A DNA stretch of 64,000 nt from Glutamicibacter sp. B1 (GCF_039602135.1 NZ_CP125942.1:1426001-1490000), one strand, 5' to 3'. Counted from the first letter of the stretch, positions 1 through 7,781 are shown. The notes: a model not told the origin generated them from the letters alone. Made by a program: numbers and translations.

Positions 1-208
1 CGATGGCCGGATCCAGCTTGACCGGGGGAGCAGAGACCGCCAAGCGCAGTGTGCGGGGGACAGCGTCTGATGATGCAGAAGCAGCTCCAGTCGATGATGC
101 CTGAGACTGAGGTCCTCCGGTGCAAGCAGTCAATGCCAGTGCGGTGGTCGCTAAGGTACCGGTGAGCACTGCGCGTCGAGATACGAGACTTGGTGGCAAA
201 TCGGGCAC
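1..208 (-). CDS. N-terminus of an ABC-transporter solute-binding lipoprotein (partial)
   Basis: Partial gene reading leftward off the window edge. From a GTG at 208 the frame gives MPDLPPSLVSRRAVLTG, then a hydrophobic stretch ending in the lipobox LTAC, then a Gly/Ser/Ala-rich linker and TLRLAVSAPPVKLDPA. A twin-Arg-like or positively charged start, a lipobox Cys and a small polar linker mark a lipoprotein anchored outside the membrane. The 'LRLAV..PP..LDPA' strand is how extracellular family 5 (peptide/nickel) binding proteins usually begin. An AAGGAAGA stretch lies about 12 nt upstream; a TTG at 199 is an alternative start. It follows a dehydrogenase gene on the same strand after a hairpin at 313-340. 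Substrate cannot be told from this fragment. Lipoprotein call is firm, family call moderate. Confidence 0.7.
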   Translation of the reverse strand, partial: MPDLPPSLVSRRAVLTGTLATTALALTACTGGPQSQASSTGAASASSDAVPRTLRLAVSAPPVKLDPAI

Positions 209-312
209 AGGAGTAGCTCATCTTCCTTTGGGTAAGCAATCTTCACATCCACGCGTCGCGATATACGGCGAGAGTGGAATGGTATTTATCAAAGATAGCG
301 CACTAAAGCGAT

Positions 313-340
313 GCTCCCGGGAGCTGAACCTCCCGGGAGC
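313..340. terminator. Perfect 11-bp GC-rich hairpin, probable transcription terminator
   Basis: GCTCCCGGGAG at 313-323 pairs perfectly with CTCCCGGGAGC at 330-340 around a 6-nt loop. It lies between the minus-strand dehydrogenase stop and the lipoprotein start, where a terminator is expected. There is no strong T run on either side, so intrinsic activity is uncertain. Confidence 0.55.
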
Positions 341-359
341 AAATTCTGTCGCCGAATCG

Positions 360-1292
360 TTAACTACGGTGTACGAGATTCTCGCCCGCTTCACCTGCGG
401 ACCATGCGACTAACTGTCGTTGAAGTAGCTTTACCATGCGTGGGAAGAATGCCCCGGTATTACCGCCGTTGTGCGGAATGATCAGTGCATTGGGGCAGCC
501 CCACAGTGGGTGGTCCTTCGGTAGTGGCTCCGGATCAAAAACATCAGAGGCAACGTTGAGTCGGCCTGAAGCGACTTCGGCCACAAGAGCATCCGTGTCG
601 ACAACTGGACCACGTGCAACGTTAACAATGGTGGCCCCATTGGGAAGCTGAGCAAGGAGTTTGGCATCTACTAGGTGATGGGTTGAATCATTAAGCGGGA
701 CAATCAGAATCAGCACCTCTATCTGCGGTGCAAATTTTGCCAGCTCGGTGGTGGCGTGGACTTGACAGTGCTCATCGGTGCGAGCTGAAGAACCAAAACG
801 CAGCAAGTTGACCTCAAAAGGTGCCAACCGTTTACGGATTTCTTCGCCGATTCCACCAACACCAACAAGTCCGACGGTCCGGTCGGCTAACCCTGGCCAC
901 TGATGAGGATTCCAGTGGCCCTCCTGCTGGTCTCGTACCGACTGCGGGAATCCGCGTAACGAGGCAATGGCTAGGCCGATGGCCATTTCCGCGGTCGAAG
1001 CAGCGTGAACGCCGGCGGCGGTATTGATGTTGGCCCGGTCTCCAATAAGCTCAACCATTCCGTCATAGCCCGTGGTCTGAGTCTGAACTATCTTCAGGTT
1101 GGGAGCCTTGCGAACATTGCGCAAGGTATTGGCGGTAGCCATATAAGGCATGACCGCAATATCAATGTCCTCCAGTGGTACTTGCGGGTCATTCTGTAGA
1201 TCCCACAGTACTGGCTTGAGATTTTGTGGGAACTGGCCGACTGCATCAATGAGTTCTTGGCTGGGGAGTGAAATAGTTCGTGGGGCGCTCAT
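360..1292 (-). CDS. D-isomer-specific 2-hydroxyacid dehydrogenase
   Basis: 310 residues, the usual length of the NAD(P)-dependent 2-hydroxyacid dehydrogenase family (phosphoglycerate dehydrogenase/GHRB-like). The nucleotide-binding Rossmann segment is VGLVGVGGIGEEIRKRL around residues 140-157. The catalytic Arg lies in NVARGPVVDTDAL and the catalytic His in IIPHNGGNT near the C-terminus; both are present. It should interconvert a 2-keto acid and a D-2-hydroxyacid in the cytosol. The exact substrate cannot be assigned from sequence; the length and absence of an ACT domain separate it from the SerA at 56-57 kb. It stands alone on its strand, followed after a hairpin by the binding-protein gene. 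Confidence 0.85.
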   Translation of the reverse strand: MSAPRTISLPSQELIDAVGQFPQNLKPVLWDLQNDPQVPLEDIDIAVMPYMATANTLRNVRKAPNLKIVQTQTTGYDGMVELIGDRANINTAAGVHAASTAEMAIGLAIASLRGFPQSVRDQQEGHWNPHQWPGLADRTVGLVGVGGIGEEIRKRLAPFEVNLLRFGSSARTDEHCQVHATTELAKFAPQIEVLILIVPLNDSTHHLVDAKLLAQLPNGATIVNVARGPVVDTDALVAEVASGRLNVASDVFDPEPLPKDHPLWGCPNALIIPHNGGNTGAFFPRMVKLLQRQLVAWSAGEAGENLVHRS

Positions 1293-1383
1293 GGATTCAC
1301 TCTACAAACGCCATTGGCGCTTGAGAAGTAACCCCTAGTCATATCCTGTAATGAAGGTCACCGCTGATCTGCACCTTTCGAAT

Positions 1384-1411
1384 TTGCGCTGGGGGATAAA
1401 GCTGGTAGAGT
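1384..1411 (+). promoter_or_regulatory. Probable promoter of the tandem tRNA-Lys genes
   Basis: TTGCGC at 1384-1389 and TAGAGT at 1406-1411 are separated by 16 bp and sit about 55 nt before the first tRNA-Lys. Both boxes are recognisable variants of the sigma70/HrdB-type consensus. Predicted from pattern only. Confidence 0.45.
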
Positions 1412-1466
1412 TCTATCTCGTTGCGAAAGCGCGGAGCCCCAAAAAGCTTCTAGAACATCGCAGCGG

Positions 1467-1542
1467 GCGCCTCTAGCTCAATTGGCAGAGCAAATGACTC
1501 TTAATCATTAGGTTCCGGGTTCAAGTCCCGGGGGGCGCACCA
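1467..1542 (+). tRNA. tRNA-Lys(CTT), copy 1
   Basis: Full cloverleaf: acceptor GCGCCTC pairs with GGGGCGC (one T-G pair), D-arm GCTC/GAGC, anticodon stem AATGA/TCATT around loop CTCTTAA with anticodon CTT, T-arm CCGGG/CCCGG around TTCAAGT, discriminator A at 1539, and encoded CCA at 1540-1542. Identical in its 73 nt to the copies at 1585 and 3967. Confidence 0.97.
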
Positions 1543-1543
1543 A

Positions 1544-1569
1544 CATATAGTCGCTTTTCCGACTATATG
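1544..1569 (+). terminator. Hairpin between tRNA-Lys copies 1 and 2
   Basis: CATATAGTCG (1544-1553) and CGACTATATG (1560-1569) form a perfect 10-bp stem with a 6-nt loop directly after the CCA of copy 1. No T tail follows, so it may be a processing signal for a two-tRNA transcript rather than a terminator. Confidence 0.4.
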
Positions 1570-1584
1570 CTGATAAATAAATAC

Positions 1585-1660
1585 GCGCCTCTAGCTCAAT
1601 TGGCAGAGCAAATGACTCTTAATCATTAGGTTCCGGGTTCAAGTCCCGGGGGGCGCACCA
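1585..1660 (+). tRNA. tRNA-Lys(CTT), copy 2
   Basis: Same 73-nt sequence as copy 1, anticodon CTT, discriminator A at 1657, encoded CCA at 1658-1660. It starts 42 nt after copy 1 ends, so the two are probably transcribed together from the promoter near 1384-1411. Confidence 0.97.
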
Positions 1661-1665
1661 AAATC

Positions 1666-1707
1666 AAGGTTCGAATAACTACTAAGTTAGGTAGTGATTC
1701 GGACCTT
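1666..1707 (+). terminator. Probable terminator after the tRNA-Lys pair
   Basis: An imperfect stem from AAGGT (1666-1670) to ACCTT (1703-1707), extended by TCGAAT/ATTCGG and ACTACT/AGTAGT-like pairing, with a short T-rich stretch (TCTCATTTTG) behind it. Confidence 0.5.
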
Positions 1708-2318
1708 GTCTCATTTTGTGTGAAATGAATTTTCTTTTGCCCGCTGTCGCTGTCGCTGGCTTTGCGGTGTGGCCTGGGGCGATAATCTTGATCTCCATTC
1801 ATGCGTAAGCGACATTTATAGAAAACTGCACCCGTCATCTTGAGAACGCGTGGTCTATGCAATAGCGCACCTTGATCAAGGGGCGGTCTACTAAGTTCTT
1901 TCATGGCGCGCTGAAAAGGGTGGGTTAAAGAATCCCTGCGATGTGCTGGACCTTTCATGACCGTATGCGACAGAGTTCGATGCAAAGAAGTTGTGCGAGC
2001 GAGCCGTGGGTACCATCGTGGCCACATGAACTGCCTTTACCAGGACTCCGCTTCCGCTGCTTCCTGGTGCGGTGACCTTCTGCGCACGTAGCCTGCATGC
2101 CAGCGTGCTGTCCGAAGCGAGTTTATGCCAGGTGCCACTCTCGCTCATGAAGCATTTTCAACTTAGTGCGTGAACTGGTTGATTCAAGGTGTGATACTGA
2201 TACTTATATTAGTGGTAAATAAGTGGTAAAATGATTGTTCCGGTACACCAACTTGAGGCGCGGGTGCCGGTTTAGTTGGTTGCCTAAATAAAACAGAACG
2301 TAAGGAAAAGGCTGACAA
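1708..2318. other. 610-bp stretch without a recognisable gene, upstream of the toxin-antitoxin pair
   Basis: I see no convincing coding frame here. Open frames on the minus strand start inside or run into the tRNA and show no family features. The right part is AT-rich and holds the direct repeat AGTGGTAAAT (2211-2220) and AGTGGTAAAA (2222-2231), 11 bp apart, ahead of the antitoxin. Repeats of one helical turn in this place suit autoregulation by the antitoxin, as is usual for Xre/ParS systems; this is inference. Confidence 0.4.
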
Positions 2319-2702
2319 ATGGGAACCACATCGACGATAGGATCAGTCCATGCGGAAACTTCCCGCATGGACTTCCGAGAAATTGTGCGGAGGCTAAATG
2401 CGTCCCTCGGGGCTGCAATGGTTTCCGCATTAGCAGGCGCCAAGGACCCCAAGGCAAGCTACCGCTGGCAAAAAGAGAATGGAACGATCCCTTCGGACAC
2501 GTCTCAGGCTCGCATTCTGCTGGCTCACCGTGCGTGGGTGATGGTCTCCGACGTTGATGGAGAGCAGGTAGCGCGTCAATGGTTTCTTGGTGCTAATCCC
2601 TGGCTCGATGAGATTTCGCCAGTCGAGGCCATTCATCAAGATCGGTTCAAGGCCGTGATTGATGCAGCGGGGGCCATGTCCTCAGGTGGATATAGTGGAT
2701 AA
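2319..2702 (+). CDS. Xre/MbcA/ParS-type antitoxin (DUF2384 family)
   Basis: 127 residues. The C-terminal part, LGANPWLDEISPVEAIHQ followed by a short helix, is the toxin-binding Xre/MbcA/ParS domain (often annotated DUF2384); the N-terminal part is a small helical DNA-binding region. Proteins of this family bind and neutralise RES-domain toxins and repress their own operon. An AAGGAAAAGG stretch precedes the ATG. Its stop codon overlaps the start of the next gene (TAATG at 2700-2704), the coupling expected of a two-gene toxin-antitoxin operon. It lies in the insert between tRNA-Lys copies 2 and 3. Confidence 0.8.
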   Translation: MGTTSTIGSVHAETSRMDFREIVRRLNASLGAAMVSALAGAKDPKASYRWQKENGTIPSDTSQARILLAHRAWVMVSDVDGEQVARQWFLGANPWLDEISPVEAIHQDRFKAVIDAAGAMSSGGYSG

Positions 2703-3474
2703 TGAGCAGCGCACCGGAAGAAGTGGACGGGCAGCCAAGTATCGTGCGGGAACCACTGGCTGGCTTTCGCATCGCGACTGAAAGCTACGGTGCGCTTAAT
2801 CCCCAGAACGTGGTTATTTCTTCCCGGGTGACGTTGGAGTGTGGAACAGGTATGACACTCCTGGCCGCACACTATATGCAGCGTCCACGCGTCTCGGCGC
2901 ATTTACTGAATGCCTTTACGGGTACCGGCTGGACCGGGAGGTTCGCACGGCTATCGACTTCATGGCAGAACGGTTCGGGATCACACCCGCGCAGGCCCAC
3001 TCCCTTTACATCGAGGAACAGCGAGAGCTCGGGCATGATGGACCTGGAACGTTTCCTAAACACTGGTGTGAAGGGCGCCGGATTTACGAACTGAGCAGCA
3101 GGGAAGAACTCGTCTGGTTTGATCTAGGCACGGCACATTCACTGGCTTATATTGACCGGAATTTTGGTCCTGAAATCGCCAAAACTTGTGGTGTGAAAGC
3201 AGTGGACCTATCCCACCTACTCGGAGCAGATCGCAAGCTGACCACCTTGATTTCCACGAGACTGCGTAACTTGTGGCTTCATGATGGTAGCTTCGCTGAC
3301 GGTATCCGTTTCACTTCCCGACACGGTGTTGGTACCTGTTGGGCGTTTTGGATGCGACGCACCGATGACGGGCTGGACAACGATCTGGTCTCCGCGAGCG
3401 ACGGACAGGCAATATACGTAGATGATCCAGATCTACTGAATGTAACTCGACGGTTTAGTATCCGTCTCCACTAA
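2702..3474 (+). pseudogene. RES-domain toxin, frameshifted
   Basis: The RES fold is split between two frames. From 2702, one frame gives MSSAPEEVDG and then GFRIATESYGALNP, a typical RES start. From about 2821 the frame one nucleotide earlier gives GVWNRYDTPGRTLYAASTR, then GAFTECLYGYR and near the end ADGIRFTSRHGVGTCWAFWM, the remaining conserved RES blocks (Arg, Tyr, Glu and Ser-Arg sites). The join lies around 2797-2832 and needs a -1 shift, equal to loss of one base. RES toxins studied elsewhere degrade NAD+. I see no clear slippery heptamer, so inactivation or a sequencing error is likelier than programmed shifting. An independent GTG start at 2839 would give a protein lacking the first block. 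Confidence 0.75.
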
Positions 3475-3888
3475 TCATTTTTGGAGCCCATTCTGCACGT
3501 TCTGACCCCGTATGGAGCAAAGGGCGGCTTCTTCAATTCATCTGTGGTTTTCTTGGTGCGGCGTGGAGCCCGGGACCCCCATGGGCGGTGGGGCACGCCG
3601 CCATACTGCGAGAGGTAGTGGATCTACTCTCGCATTGCGCTTGGTTGACCATGACTTCGCTCCGTCCGCCCTTGCTCGCCCCTGATAGCAAGTATGTACT
3701 TCTCCATGACACGGACTCTACTGGCCACGGGTAGTGGTGCGGCAGTGCGGCGGTCATGCCTCAATTCATTTCCGACAAGTGAGTGCATAAAAATTCTTTG
3801 TGTCTTGGATTACTATAAATTTCATTCTCGTCGATAATATGCGTTTTGACCTGATGTTTTGCGTTATTTAGGGGACGGGTACCGATTT
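3475..3888. other. Intergenic stretch downstream of the RES toxin, no gene recognised
   Basis: About 410 bp. Minus-strand frames here (around 3533-3757) are short and interrupted and show no family features. The left part is GC-rich and looks coding-like but broken, the right part is AT-rich; a decayed gene remnant is possible but not demonstrable. Confidence 0.35.
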
Positions 3889-3916
3889 TTGATTTTGGCT
3901 AGTTTCTGCCTATGAT
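3889..3916 (+). promoter_or_regulatory. Probable promoter of tRNA-Lys copy 3
   Basis: TTGATT (3889-3894) and TATGAT (3911-3916) with a 16-bp spacer, about 50 nt before the tRNA. Good match to a sigma70-type promoter; it lets copy 3 be expressed separately from copies 1 and 2. Confidence 0.5.
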
Positions 3917-3966
3917 TGTCTACGTTGCAACGACGGGTTATGGAAATGATCTAGTCAGAGCGATAT

Positions 3967-4039
3967 GCGCCTCTAGCTCAATTGGCAGAGCAAATGACTC
4001 TTAATCATTAGGTTCCGGGTTCAAGTCCCGGGGGGCGCA
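3967..4039 (+). tRNA. tRNA-Lys(CTT), copy 3
   Basis: 73 nt identical to copies 1 and 2, anticodon CTT, discriminator A at 4039. Unlike the other two, CCA is not encoded (CGG follows), so it must be added after transcription. A terminator hairpin begins 6 nt later. Confidence 0.97.
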
Positions 4040-4045
4040 CGGTTG

Positions 4046-4077
4046 ATCCGATCTGAATAATTCAGGTCGGATTTTTT
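4046..4077 (+). terminator. Intrinsic terminator after tRNA-Lys copy 3
   Basis: ATCCGATCTGAA (4046-4057) pairs with TTCAGGTCGGAT (4061-4072) around a 3-nt loop, followed by a run of T to 4077. A classical rho-independent terminator, only 28 nt before the bcp start codon. Confidence 0.8.
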
Positions 4078-4105
4078 GTATACCGTGACGAGAAGGGGTT
4101 CAACT

Positions 4106-4597
4106 ATGAGTACTTCCGAAACTACCGCACGACTGTCCGTTGGTGACCAGGCTCCTGATTTCACTTTGCAGGATGCTGCCAGCAATTCGGTAGCCCTATC
4201 TGCCTACCGCGGCCAAAAAACCATCATCTACTTCTACCCAGCAGCTTCAACCCCAGGTTGCACCAAGCAGGCCTGTGACTTCCGCGACTCGCTGGAATCG
4301 TTGAAGTCATTGGGATACCAGGTTCTGGGCATCTCTCCAGACAAAGTTTCGAAGCTTGAAAAGTTCGTGAACAAAGAGGAACTGAATTTCCCGCTACTCT
4401 CCGACGAGGATCACGCTGTGGCGGAAGCCTACGGTGCATGGGGCGAAAAGAAGAACTATGGCCGCGTCTATGAGGGCCTCATTCGTTCGACCATTGTGCT
4501 AGATGAAGAGGGCAAGGTCACTCTTGCTCAGTACAATGTTCGTGCTACCGGTCACGTAGCAAAGCTCCGTCGTGACTTGGGAATTGACTCAAAATAG
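4106..4597 (+). CDS. bcp: Thioredoxin-dependent thiol peroxidase (Bcp/PrxQ)
   Basis: 163 residues, the usual size of Bcp-type peroxiredoxins, which reduce hydrogen and organic peroxides in the cytosol with electrons from thioredoxin. The signature STPGCTKQACDFRDS carries the peroxidatic Cys at residue 52 and the resolving Cys five residues later at 57, the atypical 2-Cys arrangement. The thioredoxin fold begins VGDQAPDFTL near residue 12 and the C-terminal block GHVAKLRRDLG is also typical. I chose the ATG at 4106 (after AGAAGGGG) over one at 4076 that lies in the upstream terminator. Only 28 nt separate that terminator from the start, so readthrough from the tRNA-Lys unit or a promoter inside the hairpin must serve it. 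Confidence 0.93.
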   Translation: MSTSETTARLSVGDQAPDFTLQDAASNSVALSAYRGQKTIIYFYPAASTPGCTKQACDFRDSLESLKSLGYQVLGISPDKVSKLEKFVNKEELNFPLLSDEDHAVAEAYGAWGEKKNYGRVYEGLIRSTIVLDEEGKVTLAQYNVRATGHVAKLRRDLGIDSK

Positions 4598-4608
4598 GTT
4601 GGTGAGCC

Positions 4609-4627
4609 GCCCGATTTCATATCGGGC
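4609..4627. terminator. Small hairpin after bcp
   Basis: GCCCGAT (4609-4615) and ATCGGGC (4621-4627) make a 7-bp stem with a TTCAT loop 12 nt after the bcp stop. No T run follows; weak terminator at best. Confidence 0.4.
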
Positions 4628-4688
4628 AAAACTTCCGCTACACTAAATGAGGTCGCCTTCGAGAACTAAGGTTCTCGGTGTAGCGCTA

Positions 4689-4773
<85 letters not shown>

Positions 4774-4776
4774 GAG

Positions 4777-4815
4777 AAAACCCTGCGGTCCCAGTTGTTG
4801 GATCGCAGGGTTTTT
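4777..4815 (+). terminator. Intrinsic terminator after tRNA-Leu
   Basis: AAACCCTGCGGTC pairs with GATCGCAGGGTTT around the loop near 4791-4800, with a T run to 4815. Typical rho-independent terminator just behind the CCA end. Confidence 0.8.
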
Positions 4816-4911
4816 GCATGCCTCGCGGCTTGTCCGCGGGCGTAGTATCGAAATAGGCAGTTAGTCAGCGGCGGTGACCGCTGCCCCACGTCGCGGCAAG
4901 GGAGAACCGTC

Positions 4912-5460
4912 ATGGCCGAAGAGTGTTTGCCTACCACCTACGGGCTGGCGGCATCTGACCCGCAGCAGATCCTGATTGATCGCCGGAACATCAGCGCCTC
5001 GGATCTCGAGCAGATCATGGCTGAAATGGGGCGCATGAGGCAAATCGAACGCAAGATCATGCGCAGTTCGCAACGTTTCATGAAACTCAATGAGACGGAT
5101 ATGCGGGCGTTGCGGCCGATGATTGCCGCGAAGAACACGGGCAAGGTGCTGACCCCGTCGGACCATCGCGAGTACCTGGGGATATCCAGTGCCTCGGTGA
5201 CCAAGATGGTCGACCGGCTTGAAGCCAACGGCCATGTCAGGCGAAGCCAGCATCCCACCGACCGGCGTTCGCAATGCATCGAAGTCACCGAGCAGACGCA
5301 CCTGGCCGCGCGCGAGCTAGTGGGACGGCACCACGCGCAACGATTCCAAGTCGCCCGCTCCATGACCGCCGAGGAGCGCCAGATCGTGATCCGCTTTCTC
5401 TCGGCGACCTCTGATGCGCTGGAGGGGAGCCTGGCGCAGGCCACGGAGCAGGGGCAGTAG
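4912..5460 (+). CDS. MarR-family transcriptional regulator
   Basis: 182 residues. The winged-helix core is visible: TPSDHREYLGISSASVTKMV (recognition helix region, about residues 80-100), DRLEANGHVRRSQHPTDRRS (wing) and a C-terminal dimerisation helix. MarR proteins usually repress nearby genes and are released by small ligands. The ATG at 4912 follows AGGGAGA. It converges on the SDR/DUF2867 gene (13-bp gap) and is the first gene of the GC-rich block after tRNA-Leu. The target is unknown; it is distinct from the second MarR protein at 7888, and its longer N-terminus (about 30 residues ahead of the core) has no recognisable motif. Confidence 0.85.
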   Translation: MAEECLPTTYGLAASDPQQILIDRRNISASDLEQIMAEMGRMRQIERKIMRSSQRFMKLNETDMRALRPMIAAKNTGKVLTPSDHREYLGISSASVTKMVDRLEANGHVRRSQHPTDRRSQCIEVTEQTHLAARELVGRHHAQRFQVARSMTAEERQIVIRFLSATSDALEGSLAQATEQGQ

Positions 5461-5472
5461 CGGGCCTATGGC

Positions 5473-6939
5473 CTACACCTGCTGGTTATCGTGTTCGGCG
5501 GCCGTCACGATATTCTTGATGGTGGCCGGGAAGATGATCCCGTGGAAGGGATACACGGCCCACCAGTAGCATCGTCCCCACAGGCCGCGTGGGAAATACA
5601 CGGCGCGTTGGACCAGCTCGGTCTCCCCGTTCTCTTGGGGGCTCAGCCGATACTCCAGCCATGCCTGGCCAGGGACGCGCATTTCAGCCCGCAATCGCAG
5701 CAGTCGGTCCTGCTGGAGGGCTTCCACGCGCCACCAGTCCAGCACATCGCCCAGGGCCAAGGTGCTCTTGGAGCGCCGCGTGCGGCCAGAGCCCACGCCT
5801 CCGGCGAGCTTGTCCAGCAGCCCGCGCAATTTCCACAGCGTGGGAAAGGCGAAATAGGGGGAGTCCCCGCCGAGTCGCTGTACCACCTGGAACAACTCTG
5901 GTGCGCTGGCCGTCGTGGTGGACCTGCGGACGTCGCTGTAGCTCTTGCGCCCGGCCCATTGCGGGTCGGACGGCAAGGGCTCGGCTGGTGACGACAGCGG
6001 ATGGGCCGTGGCCCATGTGGTCTCCACCGCGTCCGCCTCGATTCTCTCCAGCGCCAGCTCGACCGCCCTGGGGTAGTCGCACAAGCCTTCCGCCGGCGGG
6101 GGAATCAGCGTGTCGATCTCGCGGGAGCCCATGACGCAGTCGTGCTGCAGGGATTGCACCAGAGCCGAGGCCAGGGTGCGCGGCAGCGGGGTGACCAGGT
6201 TCACCCAGTGCGAGGCCAGCCGCGGCGTCAGCAGGGGCAGGGCCCACACCGAGGGTTCGCGCAGGCCTGCGCAGCGGGCGTAGATCTTCATCAGTTGCGC
6301 ATAGCTGTAGGCCTTCGGGCCGCCGATATCGTAGACGCCCTGCACCGGCTCCTTCAGCTGCGCGGCGCAGACCAGGTAGTGCAGCGCGTCGCGCACGGCG
6401 ATGGGCTGGACCTGATTGGTGACCCAGCGCGGAGCCGGCATCACCGGCAGCACGTCGCTCAAATGCCGGATCATCTCGAAGCTAGCGGACCCCGACCCGA
6501 TCACCAGTCCTGCTTGGAGCACCAGGGTATCCACCGACGAGGCCAGGATCTTCCCCACGGCCACGCGCGATGCCAGATGCTCGCTCAGCTGCCCTTGCGG
6601 GTGCAGGCCCGAGAGGTACACCACCTGCTCCACGCCCTGCTGCTTCGCGGCCCGGGCCATGATGGCTGCGCAGTTCTTTTCCTGCTCGGCAAAATTGCGC
6701 GTGCCGGACATCGAGTGAACCAGGTAGTAGACCAGCGCGACGCCACGGCACAGCCGATTGACCGCCTCGGCGTCTTCCAGATCGCCTTCGATGATCTCGA
6801 CCTCGTCGTGCCACGGAATGTCGCGAAGGCGCTGCGCGTCCCGGGTGAAGACCCGCACCTGATGCCCGTTGCGCAGGAGCCGAGGGACTAGCCGCCCGCC
6901 AATGTATCCGGTGGCTCCGGTTACGGCGATCAGGCTCAT
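5473..6939 (-). CDS. SDR-family NAD(P)-binding protein with C-terminal DUF2867 domain
   Basis: 488 residues from the ATG at 6939 (MSLIAVTGATGYIGGRLV). Residues 1-300 are an atypical/extended SDR with the TGATGYIGGRL dinucleotide loop and a 'YYLVHSM' segment. The last 150 or so residues (YFPRGLWGRCYWWAVYPFHG near the end) match the DUF2867 layout often fused to this SDR type. The chemistry of these fusions is not established; a nucleotide-linked redox or lipid role is a guess. Its start overlaps the stop of the upstream TspO-like gene by 4 bp (6936-6939), so the two are one operon diverging from the carotenoid genes. A longer open frame to 7722 exists but is only a shadow of the TspO-like gene. 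Confidence 0.85.
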   Translation of the reverse strand: MSLIAVTGATGYIGGRLVPRLLRNGHQVRVFTRDAQRLRDIPWHDEVEIIEGDLEDAEAVNRLCRGVALVYYLVHSMSGTRNFAEQEKNCAAIMARAAKQQGVEQVVYLSGLHPQGQLSEHLASRVAVGKILASSVDTLVLQAGLVIGSGSASFEMIRHLSDVLPVMPAPRWVTNQVQPIAVRDALHYLVCAAQLKEPVQGVYDIGGPKAYSYAQLMKIYARCAGLREPSVWALPLLTPRLASHWVNLVTPLPRTLASALVQSLQHDCVMGSREIDTLIPPPAEGLCDYPRAVELALERIEADAVETTWATAHPLSSPAEPLPSDPQWAGRKSYSDVRRSTTTASAPELFQVVQRLGGDSPYFAFPTLWKLRGLLDKLAGGVGSGRTRRSKSTLALGDVLDWWRVEALQQDRLLRLRAEMRVPGQAWLEYRLSPQENGETELVQRAVYFPRGLWGRCYWWAVYPFHGIIFPATIKNIVTAAEHDNQQV

Positions 6940-7781
6940 GAAATTCTCCCGCCGGTACCGGCCGTGGTTCTGCGCCGCCACGCAATCAGCAGCGAGCCGA
7001 GCAACGCGGCCAGCGCGCAGCCCAACGAGGCATAGCCAACGATCTCCGAGGGGTTGCTCCCGGCCAACCGGCTCACGCCGATCCAGGCCAGGCCCCAGCT
7101 GATGGCCAAGGCGGCGAAGGCATTGCCGGCGTAGTAGCTGATGGCCATGGCCACCAGCGCGGCAACCACCAGCAGCGCTACGGCCGCTGCGGGGGCCCAC
7201 CGAGCACCTTCGCCGACGCCCAGCGAGAGCAGCCAGGCGGCCACGTTCGCGATGCTGGCCACGCAGACCCACCCGAGGTAGAGCCCGAAGGTCAGCCAGA
7301 TCACCCAGTACTCGGTGCGTGAGCCCGGGGTTCCGGTGGACATGAGGCGGATCATCCAGGCAAGGACGGCGACGAGCGCGAAAATGACGATCACGCTGAA
7401 GCCGAGCCAACCCAGCTGGACCACGGAGATCCAGGCGGCATTGAGCAGGGCCGAGATCATCGCCGGAACCCTGAGCTTCCCGCCCCAGCCGGAGCGCCGT
7501 CCCGGGGCGGTGAGCTGGTAGACGCCATAGACAGCAAGCCCGGTGTAGACCACGCTCCAGATGGAGAAGGCGGGCCCGGCCGGGGCCAGCAGGGTCGCAT
7601 CGGCGCTCAGGTAGCCGCCGGCAACTTGCTGGACCGGGGTTCCGCCGAAGGCGCCGCTGCCGATGAAGGATACGGCGATGGCAATGAGCAGGGACAGGGC
7701 AGTGAGCAACGGGGTGGTCCATAGCGGATCACCGATGCGCTGGGCACCGGGCGATAGTGCGGGGTCAGGCGATCGATTCAC
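6936..7781 (-). CDS. TspO/MBR-related tryptophan-rich multipass membrane protein
   Basis: About 281 residues with many hydrophobic helices. A segment FSIWSVVYTGLAVYGVYQL near residues 72-90 and a later WISVVQLGWLGFS and YWVIWLTFGLYLGWVCVA resemble TspO/MBR-type tryptophan-rich sensory proteins, here roughly twice the length of the minimal family. I prefer the GTG at 7781 because GGAGGA lies 4 nt before it; a TTG at 7814 would add 11 residues. TspO proteins bind tetrapyrroles and regulate carotenoid output in some phototrophs, which fits its place beside the crt operon, but function here is inference. It overlaps the SDR gene by 4 bp. Confidence 0.72.
   Translation of the reverse strand: MNRSPDPALSPGAQRIGDPLWTTPLLTALSLLIAIAVSFIGSGAFGGTPVQQVAGGYLSADATLLAPAGPAFSIWSVVYTGLAVYGVYQLTAPGRRSGWGGKLRVPAMISALLNAAWISVVQLGWLGFSVIVIFALVAVLAWMIRLMSTGTPGSRTEYWVIWLTFGLYLGWVCVASIANVAAWLLSLGVGEGARWAPAAAVALLVVAALVAMAISYYAGNAFAALAISWGLAWIGVSRLAGSNPSEIVGYASLGCALAALLGSLLIAWRRRTTAGTGGRIS

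Noticed and set aside
120..413. 97-codon plus-strand frame at the left edge
   Set aside because: It lies opposite the lipoprotein start and the dehydrogenase end, spans the hairpin at 313-340 and shows no family features.
1626..2027. Minus-strand frame ending inside tRNA-Lys copy 2
   Set aside because: The end is the usual artefact of reading a tRNA as protein, and the rest has no recognisable domain; not called an integrase.
5473..7722. 749-residue minus-strand protein
   Set aside because: Only the part from 6939 is SDR/DUF2867; the extension is the TspO-like gene read in the wrong frame (Arg/Cys/His-rich).
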